From JAATGA01 sp047605605 (GTDB lineage Bacteria > Pseudomonadota > Alphaproteobacteria > Rhodobacterales > Rhodobacteraceae): 46,261 nt of DNA. Below are positions 24,235 to 32,457 of the stretch, one piece after another; positions within the stretch are counted from its first letter, which is position 1, and every line of letters starts with the position of its first letter. A model generated the notes under the pieces. The model had not been told where the DNA came from, made no database searches, and saw only the letters and a list, made by a program, of their open reading frames with translations. Made by a program: the position numbers and the translations under genes. The stretch lies in assembly GCA_047605605.1 (NCBI GenBank), contig JASGFG010000024.1, forward strand, positions 1-46,261, written 5' to 3'.

Positions 24235-25230
24235 TCACCCTGCGCGCACCCCCCGATGGGTCGCGGCATCCAGAATATGCCCTGCCCCGCGCAAGACCTG
24301 CGCCGCATTGCCCACGATCAGCGGGTCGGGCTGGCCCACCACGTCGAGATCCTTGCCCGGATAGTCCAGCGTCGACAGGAAATGCCGCATACAGTTCAGC
24401 CGCGCGCGTTTCTTGTCGTTCGACTTGACGATGGCCCAGGGCGCGTCGGCGGTGTCGGTATAGAAGAACATCGCCTCTTTCGCCTCGGTATAATCGTCCC
24501 ACTTGTCCAGGCTCGCCTTGTCGATGGGCGACAGTTTCCACATCTTCAGCGGGTCGGTTTCGCGCGCGACAAAGCGGGCGCGCTGCTCGTCGCGCGTGAC
24601 GGAAAACCAGTATTTGTAAAGCCTTATGCCGGAGCGGACGAACATCCGCTCCAGATCCGGCACCTCGCGCATGAATTCCAGGTATTCCGTGGGCGAACAG
24701 AAGCCCATCACCCGTTCCACCCCGGCGCGGTTATACCAGCTGCGGTCGAAGAAGACGATCTCGCCCGCCGTCGGCAGATGCTGGACATAGCGCTGAAAGA
24801 ACCATTCGCCCTTTTCCTTTTCCGACGGCTTGGTCAGGGCGACGACGCGGGCATAGCGCGGGTTCAGGTGTTCCATGAACCGCTTGATCGTGCCGCCCTT
24901 TCCGGCGGCATCGCGGCCTTCCATGATCAGGACGAACTTCTGCCCCGTCTCCTGCGCCCAGATCTGCACCTTCAGCAACTCGGCCTGAAGGCGGGCCTTT
25001 TCCGCCTCATAGGTGGCGCGGCCAAGCGGGCGGCCATAGGGGTAACGGCCGGTCTCGAACGCCTCGCGGATCGCATCGGCATCGGCGCGGGGAAAATGCT
25101 GCGGGCCGGTCAGCCCCTCGCCCGAGGGGACGGACACCGGGGCCGCGACAGGGCCGGCAGGCGCCGGGAGGGCAGCGGGCGGGATGGCGGCGGTCGGGGC
25201 GGCGGCGGTCGGGGCGGCGAGATCTTCCAT
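24235..25230 (-). CDS. ppk2: Polyphosphate kinase 2
   Basis: PPK2 transfers phosphate between polyphosphate and nucleoside di- or monophosphates. The 331-residue protein has a P-loop GRDAAGKGG (105-113), a Walker B VFFDRSWYNRAGVE (159-172) and the lid motif PSEKEKGEWFFQRYVQHLP (135-153). This is the single-domain PPK2 layout. The first 45 residues are an Ala/Pro-rich extension partly built from a 15-base tandem duplication. The ATG at 25230 follows GGAGTGAC. Confidence 0.95.
   Translation of the reverse strand: MEDLAAPTAAAPTAAIPPAALPAPAGPVAAPVSVPSGEGLTGPQHFPRADADAIREAFETGRYPYGRPLGRATYEAEKARLQAELLKVQIWAQETGQKFVLIMEGRDAAGKGGTIKRFMEHLNPRYARVVALTKPSEKEKGEWFFQRYVQHLPTAGEIVFFDRSWYNRAGVERVMGFCSPTEYLEFMREVPDLERMFVRSGIRLYKYWFSVTRDEQRARFVARETDPLKMWKLSPIDKASLDKWDDYTEAKEAMFFYTDTADAPWAIVKSNDKKRARLNCMRHFLSTLDYPGKDLDVVGQPDPLIVGNAAQVLRGAGHILDAATHRGVRAG
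25186..25215. repeat. 15-base tandem duplication in ppk2 N-terminus
   Basis: The unit GGCGGCGGTCGGGGC occurs twice in tandem at 25186-25200 and 25201-25215. It encodes the repeated APTAA segments at the protein N-terminus. Confidence 0.9.
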
Positions 25231-25320
25231 GCGTCACTCCATTGCGGGCAATCCTGCAATGATATGCCGATGGCCGGGCCTTCGCCTTGATCGGCGTCAA
25301 ATCGCCGCAGATCCCGCAAA

Positions 25321-25348
25321 GGAAAAGGGCCGCCCCGAAGGGCGGCCC
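25321..25348 (-). terminator. Terminator after the cyclophilin pair
   Basis: On the minus strand GGGCCGCC pairs with GGCGGCCC around a 6-base loop and is followed by TTTTCC. It lies 6 bases beyond the stop codon of the exported cyclophilin gene. Confidence 0.85.
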
Positions 25349-25354
25349 CGTGTG

Positions 25355-25921
25355 TTACTCGATCGAGACCTTGACCATCACGTCGGGGTCTGTGACCTCG
25401 CCGTTCTGGCCCTCGCCCCGCTTGATCCTGTCGACCACATCCATGCCGCCGATCACCCGGCCGACGACCGTATACTGGCCGTTCAGGAAATCGCCCGGCG
25501 CGAACATGATGAAGAACTGCGAATTGGCGCTGTTGGGGTCGGCGGCGCGGGCCATGCCGACCACACCCCGGTCAAAGGGGACATCCGAGAACTCGGCCGG
25601 AATGTCGGGCAGTTTCGATCCGCCCATGCCGGCCATCGAGGTGTCGCCCCCCTTCTTGCCGTATTGCACGTCGCCCGTCTGTGCCATGAATCCGTCGATC
25701 ACCCGGTGAAAGACAACGCCGTCATAGGCGCCTTCTTTCGCCAGCGCGGTGATCTGGGCCACATGTTTCGGCGCCACATCGGGCAGCAGGTCGATGACGA
25801 TCTTGCCCTTGGCCTCGCCATCGACCTGGATCACCAGGTTCGGCCCCGGCCCGTCGGTTTCCGCCAGAACCGGCGCGGCCGACAGGATCAGCGCGGCGGC
25901 CAGCCCGAGCTTATTGAACAT
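25355..25921 (-). CDS. Periplasmic peptidyl-prolyl isomerase (cyclophilin)
   Basis: A 188-residue cyclophilin with a signal peptide (1-20, APVLA). It catalyses cis/trans isomerisation of prolyl bonds, here in the periplasm. Core motifs are VVFHRVIDGFMAQTGDV, a Gly/Ser-rich loop, and NSANSQFFIMFA with LNGQYTVVGRVIGGMDVVD. The coding region overlaps the upstream cyclophilin gene by 11 bases, showing tight coupling. The pair probably arose by duplication, with one product exported. Confidence 0.94.
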   Translation of the reverse strand: MFNKLGLAAALILSAAPVLAETDGPGPNLVIQVDGEAKGKIVIDLLPDVAPKHVAQITALAKEGAYDGVVFHRVIDGFMAQTGDVQYGKKGGDTSMAGMGGSKLPDIPAEFSDVPFDRGVVGMARAADPNSANSQFFIMFAPGDFLNGQYTVVGRVIGGMDVVDRIKRGEGQNGEVTDPDVMVKVSIE

Positions 25922-26420
25922 CGGCGGCCACCCGGACGGTGATCATCCGGTCGGGGGAGGCCGGCGGCTCGCCCCGGACGATCTTGTCGACGTGTTCCAT
26001 CCCTTTGATCACGCGGCCATAGACGGTGTATTGCCGGTTCAGGAAATGGTTGTCCTTGAAGTTGATGAAGAACTGGCTGTTGGCGCTGTTCGGGTTCTGC
26101 GACCGCGCCGCGCCAAGGGTGCCGCGATCATGCGGAATGCCGGAAAATTCCGCCGGCAGGTCCGGCAGGTCCGACCCGCCCGTGCCCGCGCGGCGCAGGT
26201 TGAAGTCTTTTTCGGCATTGCCGTTGGCCACATCGCCGGTCTGGGCCATGAAGCCGTCGATGACGCGGTGGAAGACCACGTTGTCATAGGCCTTGGCGCG
26301 GGCCAGTTCCTTCATGCGCTCGGCATGTTTGGGGGCGATGTCGGGCAGCAGTTCGATCACCACCTCGCCATCCTTCAGCGTCAGGATGATGGTGTTCTCG
26401 GGGTCTTTGATCTCGGCCAT
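25911..26420 (-). CDS. Cytoplasmic peptidyl-prolyl isomerase (cyclophilin)
   Basis: A 169-residue cyclophilin without a signal peptide. It has VVFHRVIDGFMAQTGDV, GIPHDRGTLGAARSQNPNSANSQFFINF and NRQYTVYGRVIKGMEHVDKI, closely paralleling the next gene. The product should act in the cytoplasm. It is the first gene of the pair and is divergent from pgk; the 143-base gap holds both promoters. Confidence 0.94.
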   Translation of the reverse strand: MAEIKDPENTIILTLKDGEVVIELLPDIAPKHAERMKELARAKAYDNVVFHRVIDGFMAQTGDVANGNAEKDFNLRRAGTGGSDLPDLPAEFSGIPHDRGTLGAARSQNPNSANSQFFINFKDNHFLNRQYTVYGRVIKGMEHVDKIVRGEPPASPDRMITVRVAADVQ

Positions 26421-26563
26421 GGCCGGTCTCCTCTCGGTCGTTCGGGGGGCAAGGTAGTGCGGGGCGGCGGGAATGGAAAGGGCGCGTCCCCCTTTCGCCC
26501 CGGTTGACGGATGGGCGCGGGTAATCGAAAACAGCGCGACACCCGGATCAGGAGGGACCCTTG

Positions 26564-27754
26564 ATGGCCTGGAAAACGCTCGACGACGTGGCTCTGGCGG
26601 GAAAGGTCGTGCTGACCCGCGTGGACATCAACGTGCCGATGGAGGGGGGGCGCGTCACCGACACCACCCGTATCGACAAGATCGTCCCCACGGTCGAGGA
26701 CATCATCGCCCGCGGCGGCAAGGTTGTGCTGCTGGCCCATTTCGGCCGCCCCAAGGGCAAGCCGGTGGATGAGATGAGCCTGCGCCATGTCGTCCCCGCA
26801 GTCGAGGCCGCGCTTGGCCGCAAGGTGGTGTTCGGCGCCGATTGCGTCGGCCCCGAGGCCGCGGCCGCCATCGCCGCCGCCGGGCCGAACGATGTGGTCC
26901 TGCTGGAGAACACCCGGTTCCATGCGGGCGAGGAAAAGAACGACCCCGAGCTGGCGCGGGACATGGCGGCGCTTGGCGACATCTATGTGAACGACGCCTT
27001 TTCCGCCGCGCACCGGGCACATGCGTCGACCGAGGGGCTGGCCCGCCTGCTGCCCGCCATCGCCGGGCGGCTGATGGAGGCCGAATTGCGCGCGCTGGAG
27101 GCCGCGCTTGGCAACCCACAGCGCCCGGTGGTGGCGGTGGTCGGCGGGGCCAAAGTTTCGACCAAGCTGGACCTGCTGGGCAACCTTGTGACCAAGGTGG
27201 ATCACCTGATCATCGGCGGCGGGATGGCGAACACCTTCCTCGTCGCGCAGGGGATCGAGGTCGGCAAGTCGCTGGCCGAACGCGACATGGCCGATACCGC
27301 GCGCGAAATCCTGGCCAAGGCCGCGACCGCGAACTGCAAGATCCACCTGCCCGTCGACGTGGTGGTGGCGCGCGAGTTCAAGGCGGATGCGCCGAACCAG
27401 ACCGTCGCCGCCGATGCCTGCCCGGCCGATGCGATGATCCTGGACGCGGGGCCGAAGACGGTGGCGGAGATCCGCAAGGTGTTCGAGGCGTCGAAGACGC
27501 TGATCTGGAACGGCCCGCTGGGCGCCTTCGAGATCCGGCCGTTCGACGCCGCCACCAATGCCGCCGCGCGCGAGGCGGCGGATCTGACGCGGGCGGGACG
27601 CCTCATCTCGGTCGCCGGGGGCGGCGATACGGTCGCCGCGCTGAACCAGGCGGGGGCGGCGGCGGATTTCACCTTCATCTCCACCGCTGGGGGCGCCTTC
27701 CTGGAATGGATGGAGGGCAAGGATCTGCCCGGCGTCGCCGCCCTGATGGGATAG
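26564..27754 (+). CDS. pgk: Phosphoglycerate kinase
   Basis: Interconverts 1,3-bisphosphoglycerate and 3-phosphoglycerate with ATP formation in glycolysis and gluconeogenesis. The 396-residue protein shows VLTRVDINVPMEGGRVTD (16-33), LLAHFGRPKG, VVLLENTRFHAGEEKND, VVAVVGGAKVSTKL, LIIGGGMANTFL, LIWNGPLGAFE and SVAGGGDTVAAL. Length typical. AGGAGGGAC precedes ATG 26564. fba follows 117 bases downstream on the same strand, a common glycolytic pairing. Confidence 0.97.
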   Translation: MAWKTLDDVALAGKVVLTRVDINVPMEGGRVTDTTRIDKIVPTVEDIIARGGKVVLLAHFGRPKGKPVDEMSLRHVVPAVEAALGRKVVFGADCVGPEAAAAIAAAGPNDVVLLENTRFHAGEEKNDPELARDMAALGDIYVNDAFSAAHRAHASTEGLARLLPAIAGRLMEAELRALEAALGNPQRPVVAVVGGAKVSTKLDLLGNLVTKVDHLIIGGGMANTFLVAQGIEVGKSLAERDMADTAREILAKAATANCKIHLPVDVVVAREFKADAPNQTVAADACPADAMILDAGPKTVAEIRKVFEASKTLIWNGPLGAFEIRPFDAATNAAAREAADLTRAGRLISVAGGGDTVAALNQAGAAADFTFISTAGGAFLEWMEGKDLPGVAALMG

Positions 27755-27871
27755 CGGCGCCGCAAGGGGCCTTGCCGACGACGCCGCAGCCGTTAGCGTA
27801 ACCATGCTTGCCGGGCGTGAAACCGCGCCGTAAGCCGATGCCAGATCATTCCTGACCGCAGAGGGAGAGCC

Positions 27872-28801
27872 ATGCGCGCCACACGGACCGTCCAGAAGAT
27901 CCTTGCCAATTACGAAGGCGAAACCCCCGGCGTGAAGGCCAATCTTTGCCGCATCCTGATGGAAGGCAAGCTGGGCGGCACCGGCAAGCTGATCATCCTG
28001 CCTGTGGATCAGGGCTTTGAACACGGCCCCGCCCGGTCCTTTGCCCCGAACCCCGCAGGCTACGACCCCCATTATCACTATCAGCTGGCGATCGATGCGG
28101 GGCTGTCTGCCTATGCCGCGCCCCTTGGCCCGCTGGAGGCCGGGGCGGACACCTTCGCCGGGCAGATCCCGACCATCCTGAAGGTCAACAGCGCCAACAG
28201 CCTGATGTCCGACACCGCCGGCAAGAACCAGGCGATCACCGCCTCGGTCCAGGATGCGCTGCGTCTGGGCTGCGCCGCCATCGGCTTCACCATCTATCCC
28301 GGCTCGGACATGGCGCTGGACATGTTCGAGGAAATCGTCGAGATGCGGCGCGAGGCGGCATCCAAGGGCATCGCCACCGTCATCTGGTCCTATCCCCGCG
28401 GCGAGGCGATCACCAAGGATGGCGAGACGGCCATCGACGTGGGCGCCTATGCCGCCCATATCGCGGCGCTGCTGGGCGCGCATATCATCAAGATCAAGCT
28501 GTCGACCGACCACCTGATGCAGCCTGAGGCGAAAAAGGTCTACGACAAGGAAAAGATCGACATCGCGACGCTTTCCGCACGGGTGAAGCACTGCGTTCAG
28601 GCGTCGTTCAACGGCCGCCGGATCATCGTCTTCTCGGGCGGCGCGGCCAAGGGCGCCGATGCGGTCTATGACGATGCGCGCGCCATCCGCGACGGCGGCG
28701 GCAACGGCTCGATCATCGGGCGCAATTCGTTCCAGCGGTCGCGCGAGGATGCGCTGGCCATGCTGGGCAAGCTGGTCGACATCTACAAGGGCCGCGCCTG
28801 A
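27872..28801 (+). CDS. fbaB: Class I fructose-bisphosphate aldolase (DhnA/FbaB type)
   Basis: A 309-residue Schiff-base aldolase of the archaeal/DhnA family, splitting fructose 1,6-bisphosphate into two triose phosphates. Motifs include LIILPVDQGFEHGP (40-53), GFTIYPGSDMALDMFEE, WSYPRGEAIT and LLGAHIIKIKLSTDH, where one of K207/K209 should form the Schiff base. GGRRIIVFSGGAAKG near 250 is the phosphate-binding part. AGGGAGA precedes the ATG. Its stop overlaps the start of the next gene by one base. Confidence 0.95.
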   Translation: MRATRTVQKILANYEGETPGVKANLCRILMEGKLGGTGKLIILPVDQGFEHGPARSFAPNPAGYDPHYHYQLAIDAGLSAYAAPLGPLEAGADTFAGQIPTILKVNSANSLMSDTAGKNQAITASVQDALRLGCAAIGFTIYPGSDMALDMFEEIVEMRREAASKGIATVIWSYPRGEAITKDGETAIDVGAYAAHIAALLGAHIIKIKLSTDHLMQPEAKKVYDKEKIDIATLSARVKHCVQASFNGRRIIVFSGGAAKGADAVYDDARAIRDGGGNGSIIGRNSFQRSREDALAMLGKLVDIYKGRA

Positions 28802-29382
28802 TGCGGCGGGCGGCGGTCCTGGCGCTGGCCCTGACCGCCGCCCCGGCGCTGGCCGAGCAGGTCATGCCCGAAGGGGTGGAGGTTCCCTTTACCGAGGAAA
28901 CGCTTCCCCCCGGCTATCCGCCAAAGCTGGGGGATGTGACCGCCACGCTGGACGGCAAGCCCGCGGCCTGGGAAACCTATGACTTTTCCATCGGCGCCTT
29001 CGATGCTTCGGCCTGGATCGACAGCTATGACGGCTTCAGGCTGAAGATCATCGGATACACCCCCGGCAACCCGGATGCCGAAGCCGACCATCTGGTGATC
29101 GAGGCCCGGTTCGACGGCAAACCCAGGGCGGGCGATACCGGCAGGCCGGTCCTGGTCGAGATCTATGACAAGGGCCTGACCGGCCGCCGCGCCTCTTCCG
29201 AAGGCAAGCCCGCGACGCTGACGGTGGACCGGATCAAGACCGGCTTCAACAGCAGCGGCTATGGCTCTTTCACCGGCAGCTTCCGCGCGACGCTCTGCCC
29301 CAAGGGCGGCAAGACCGGCCCCTGCCGCGAGATCGCGGGCCGGTTCGACACCGGAATGCAATACGAATACCCCGCCCCCTGA
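28801..29382 (+). CDS. Exported protein of unknown function
   Basis: A 193-residue protein with a clear signal peptide (1-18, TAAPALA). The mature part is rich in strands (DVTATLDGKPAAWETYDFSIGAFDASAW) and has two cysteines near the end (CPKGGKTGPC), possibly a disulfide. I do not recognise a family. The ATG overlaps the aldolase stop by one base (TGATG), implying translational coupling to fba, though a metabolic link is not obvious for a periplasmic protein. Confidence 0.8.
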   Translation: MRRAAVLALALTAAPALAEQVMPEGVEVPFTEETLPPGYPPKLGDVTATLDGKPAAWETYDFSIGAFDASAWIDSYDGFRLKIIGYTPGNPDAEADHLVIEARFDGKPRAGDTGRPVLVEIYDKGLTGRRASSEGKPATLTVDRIKTGFNSSGYGSFTGSFRATLCPKGGKTGPCREIAGRFDTGMQYEYPAP

Positions 29383-29400
29383 TCTTCTGGTCGCATCCTT

Positions 29401-29461
29401 CCCCTTCATCTTGGTCCAAATACCCTGCGGGGTGGTCCGGAGGGGTGCGAAACCCCTCCGG
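29401..29461 (+). repeat. Intergenic repeat, copy B
   Basis: Differs from copy A (11205-11265) at two of 61 positions. It has the same CCAAATACCCTGCGGGGTGG core and CCGGAGGGGT hairpin arm, with loop GCGAA in place of GCAAA. It lies between the exported-protein gene and the FtsB-like gene. Confidence 0.9.
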
Positions 29462-29594
29462 GGCCAGCCGCGGGACAGGAACTTTTCCGCCCACTTCCCG
29501 GAAAATGGGTGAAAATACCCGATTCCCTTTGCGCACCCGCTGTGCCATCTTGACCGGACGCGCCCCCGCAAAAGAGGGGCGGTCGAGGCAGAGC

Positions 29595-29897
29595 ATGATC
29601 CAGACCCAATCCCGCCCCGCCATCGGCGGCGTCCTTTATCTGGTCCTGGCCTTCGGGCTGGGCAGCTATTTCGTCTTTGCCGCCGTGCAGGGCGATTACG
29701 GCGTGTTCCGCCGCGTCCAGATCCGCGCCGAAACCGCCGCGCTGACGGCGGAACGGGACCGGCTGGCGGCCGAACTGGCAGCGATGCAGAACCTGACCCA
29801 CCGGCTGTCCGACGAATACCTTGATGTCGACCTGCTGGACGAACAGGCCCGCAATGTGCTGGGCTATGTCCGCGCAGACGAACTGGTGATCCGCTGA
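29595..29897 (+). CDS. Septum formation initiator (FtsB/DivIC) family protein
   Basis: A 100-residue bitopic membrane protein. It has one transmembrane helix (about 11-32, VLYLVLAFGLGSYFVFAAV), then a coiled coil (about 40-72, RAETAALTAERDRLAAELAAM) and DEYLDVDLLDEQARNVLGYV. This is the layout of FtsB, which bridges FtsL and FtsQ in the divisome. The position just upstream of pdhA is common in alphaproteobacteria. The start at 29595 follows GAGGCAGAG. Confidence 0.9.
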   Translation: MIQTQSRPAIGGVLYLVLAFGLGSYFVFAAVQGDYGVFRRVQIRAETAALTAERDRLAAELAAMQNLTHRLSDEYLDVDLLDEQARNVLGYVRADELVIR

Positions 29898-30027
29898 ACG
29901 CGCGCGCGGACGGCTGACGCCCCTTGGCTGCGGGACCGCGGTTTCCCTTCCCTCTTGCCATGCAGTGCTGCCGCACCGCAGCAATCCGACTGCCGATTTT
30001 AGCCTTTTTTCTCCGATGAACTGCGGG

Positions 30028-30045
30028 TAGTTTAACGGTGAACTA
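30028..30045. promoter_or_regulatory. Inverted repeat upstream of pdhA, possible operator
   Basis: TAGTT and AACTA frame an 8-base centre (TAACGGTG), 33 bases before the pdhA start. It could be a regulator site; no consensus is recognised. Confidence 0.3.
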
Positions 30046-30077
30046 TTCATGTGGTCCATTGCCGGGAGGGTGCGCGA

Positions 30078-31064
30078 GTGGCACGGAAACCAGCCGAAAA
30101 ACCCAATGTCTCAAAGGAAGAATTGCTCGGTTACTACCGGGAGATGCTGCTGATCCGGCGATTCGAGGAAAAGGCGGGCCAGCTTTACGGCATGGGTCTG
30201 ATCGGGGGGTTCTGCCACCTCTATATCGGGCAAGAGGCGGTGGTCGTGGGGCTTGAGGCTGCGGCCAAGGACGGCGACAAGCGCCTGACCAGCTATCGCG
30301 ATCACGGCCACATGCTGGCCTGCGGCATGGACCCCAAGGGGGTGATGGCCGAACTGACCGGGCGCATCGGGGGCTACTCCAAGGGCAAGGGCGGCTCGAT
30401 GCACATGTTCAGCCGGGAAAAGCATTTCTACGGTGGCCACGGCATCGTCGGCGCGCAGGTGCCGCTGGGGGCTGGCCTCGCATTCGCCGACAAATACAAA
30501 GGCAACGACAACGTCACCTTTACCTATTTCGGTGATGGGGCTGCGAACCAGGGCCAGGTCTATGAGACCTACAACATGGCCGAGCTGTGGAACCTGCCGG
30601 TGGTTTTCGTGATCGAGAACAACCAGTATGCCATGGGCACCAGCGTCAAGCGGTCGACCAAATCGCCGTCGCTGTGGGAACGCGGCGCCGCCTATGGCAT
30701 CAAGGGCGAGGCCGTGGATGGCATGGACGTTCTGGCGGTGAAGGCCGCCGGGGAAAAGGCAGTCGCCGCCTGCCGCGCGGGCGAAGGCCCCTATATCCTG
30801 GAAATGATGACCTACCGCTATCGCGGGCATTCCATGTCGGACCCGGCCAAGTATCGCACGCGCGAAGAGGTCGAAAAAATCAAGACCGAAAAGGACTGTA
30901 TCGAACATGTCCGCGACCTGCTGTTGCAGGGCGGGCTGGCCTCTGAGGAAGATCTGAAGGCCATCGACAAGGACATCAAGGCCATCGTCAACGAAGCCGC
31001 CGAATTCTCGAAGGAAAGCCCCGAGCCGCCCGTCGAGGATCTGTGGACGGACATCTACGCGTAA
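30078..31064 (+). CDS. pdhA: Pyruvate dehydrogenase E1 component alpha subunit
   Basis: E1 alpha binds thiamine diphosphate and, with E1 beta, decarboxylates pyruvate and acetylates the E2 lipoyl group. The 328-residue protein has the TPP motif GDGAANQGQVYETYN...IENN (152-182), SYRDHGHMLACG, GSMHMFSREKHFYGGHGIVG and YRYRGHSMSDPAKYRT. The start is GTG at 30078; GGGAGGG lies 7 bases before it. It is the first gene of pdhA-pdhB-pdhC, with 12 bases to pdhB. Confidence 0.97.
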   Translation: MARKPAEKPNVSKEELLGYYREMLLIRRFEEKAGQLYGMGLIGGFCHLYIGQEAVVVGLEAAAKDGDKRLTSYRDHGHMLACGMDPKGVMAELTGRIGGYSKGKGGSMHMFSREKHFYGGHGIVGAQVPLGAGLAFADKYKGNDNVTFTYFGDGAANQGQVYETYNMAELWNLPVVFVIENNQYAMGTSVKRSTKSPSLWERGAAYGIKGEAVDGMDVLAVKAAGEKAVAACRAGEGPYILEMMTYRYRGHSMSDPAKYRTREEVEKIKTEKDCIEHVRDLLLQGGLASEEDLKAIDKDIKAIVNEAAEFSKESPEPPVEDLWTDIYA

Positions 31065-31076
31065 GGGGGAAAGACA

Positions 31077-32444
31077 ATGGCAACGCAAATCCTGATGCCC
31101 GCACTGTCCCCCACGATGGAGGAAGGCACGCTGGCCAAATGGCTGGTGAAAGAGGGCGATACCGTCAAATCCGGGCAGATTCTGGCCGAGATCGAAACCG
31201 ACAAGGCCACTATGGAATTCGAGGCCGTCGATGAAGGCATCGTCGGCAAGCTTCTGGTGGCCGAGGGCACGGCGGGGGTGAAGGTCAATACCCCCATCGC
31301 CGTTCTGGTCGAGGAAGGCGAAAGCGCCGATGCCACCCCCGCGCCCAAGGCCGCCCCGGTGGCCGAGGCGGCGGCCCCTGCCCCTGCGGCGGCAGTTGCC
31401 GCCCCGTCCGCGCCCGTGGCCGTCGTCTCCAAAGCCTCGCCCGACTGGGCCGAAGGCACGCCGATGAAAACCATGACCGTGCGCGAGGCGCTGCGCGAGG
31501 CCATGGCCGAGGAAATGCGCGCCAATGCCAACGTGTTCCTGATGGGCGAGGAGGTCGGCGAATACCAGGGCGCCTACAAGATCAGCCAGGGCCTGCTGGA
31601 TGAATTCGGCGCCCGCCGCGTGGTGGATACCCCGATCACCGAACACGGCTTTGCCGGGATCGCGGTCGGTGCGGCATGGGGCGGTCTGAACCCGATTGTG
31701 GAGTTCATGACCTTCAACTTCGCCATGCAGGCGATTGACCACCTGATCAACTCTGCCGCCAAGACCAACTACATGTCGGGCGGTCAGCTGGGTTGCCCCA
31801 TCGTGTTCCGTGGCCCGAACGGGGCGGCGGCGCGGGTGGGTGCACAGCACAGTCAGGATTATGCGGCTTGGTATTCGGCCATTCCGGGGTTGAAAGTGGT
31901 GATGCCCTATTCAGCATCCGACGCCAAAGGCCTGCTGAAAACCGCGATCCGCGACCCGAACCCGGTGATCTTCCTTGAAAACGAGATCCTCTATGGCCGC
32001 TCGTTCGAGGTGCCGCAGCTGGACGACTTCACCATCCCCTTCGGCAAGGCCCGCATCTGGCGCGAGGGCACCGATGTGACCATCGTGTCCTTCGGCATCG
32101 GCATGACCTATGCGCTGGAGGCGGCGGACAAGCTGGCCGCCGAAGGCATCAGCGCCGAGGTGATCGACCTGCGCACCCTGCGCCCCATCGACTATGACAC
32201 GGTGCTGGCAAGCGTGCAGAAAACCAACCGCTGCGTCACGGTCGAGGAAGGCTTTCCCGTCGGGTCCATCGGCAACCACCTGTCGGCGGTGATCATGCAA
32301 CGCGCTTTCGACTATCTGGACGCGCCGGTGATCAACTGTACCGGCAAGGACGTGCCGATGCCCTATGCGGCGAACCTTGAGAAACTGGCGCTGATCACCA
32401 CCGCCGAAGTCATCGAGGCGGCGAAATCCGTCTGCTACCGTTAA
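31077..32444 (+). CDS. pdhB: Pyruvate dehydrogenase E1 component beta subunit with N-terminal lipoyl domain
   Basis: A 455-residue E1 beta. Residues 1-80 are a lipoyl domain with IETDKATMEFEAVD (lipoylated K43). An Ala/Pro linker (about 85-118) follows, and then E1 beta proper (MTVREALREAMAEEMRAN onward) with VDTPITEHGFAGIAVGAAWGG, SAAKTNYMSGGQ and RCVTVEEGFPVGSIG. A lipoyl domain on E1 beta is known in alphaproteobacteria and unusual elsewhere. The domain is nearly identical to that of pdhC. Confidence 0.97.
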   Translation: MATQILMPALSPTMEEGTLAKWLVKEGDTVKSGQILAEIETDKATMEFEAVDEGIVGKLLVAEGTAGVKVNTPIAVLVEEGESADATPAPKAAPVAEAAAPAPAAAVAAPSAPVAVVSKASPDWAEGTPMKTMTVREALREAMAEEMRANANVFLMGEEVGEYQGAYKISQGLLDEFGARRVVDTPITEHGFAGIAVGAAWGGLNPIVEFMTFNFAMQAIDHLINSAAKTNYMSGGQLGCPIVFRGPNGAAARVGAQHSQDYAAWYSAIPGLKVVMPYSASDAKGLLKTAIRDPNPVIFLENEILYGRSFEVPQLDDFTIPFGKARIWREGTDVTIVSFGIGMTYALEAADKLAAEGISAEVIDLRTLRPIDYDTVLASVQKTNRCVTVEEGFPVGSIGNHLSAVIMQRAFDYLDAPVINCTGKDVPMPYAANLEKLALITTAEVIEAAKSVCYR

Positions 32445-32457
32445 GGAGGGGGAAAGA

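Noticed and set aside
26504..26532. TTGACG upstream of pgk as a sigma70 promoter
   Set aside because: No acceptable -10 box at 16-18 bases; the bases there read GAAAAC.
26381..28591. Long minus-strand frame over pgk and fba (736 codons)
   Set aside because: Shadow of two strongly supported enzymes; the product is compositionally odd and has no domain.
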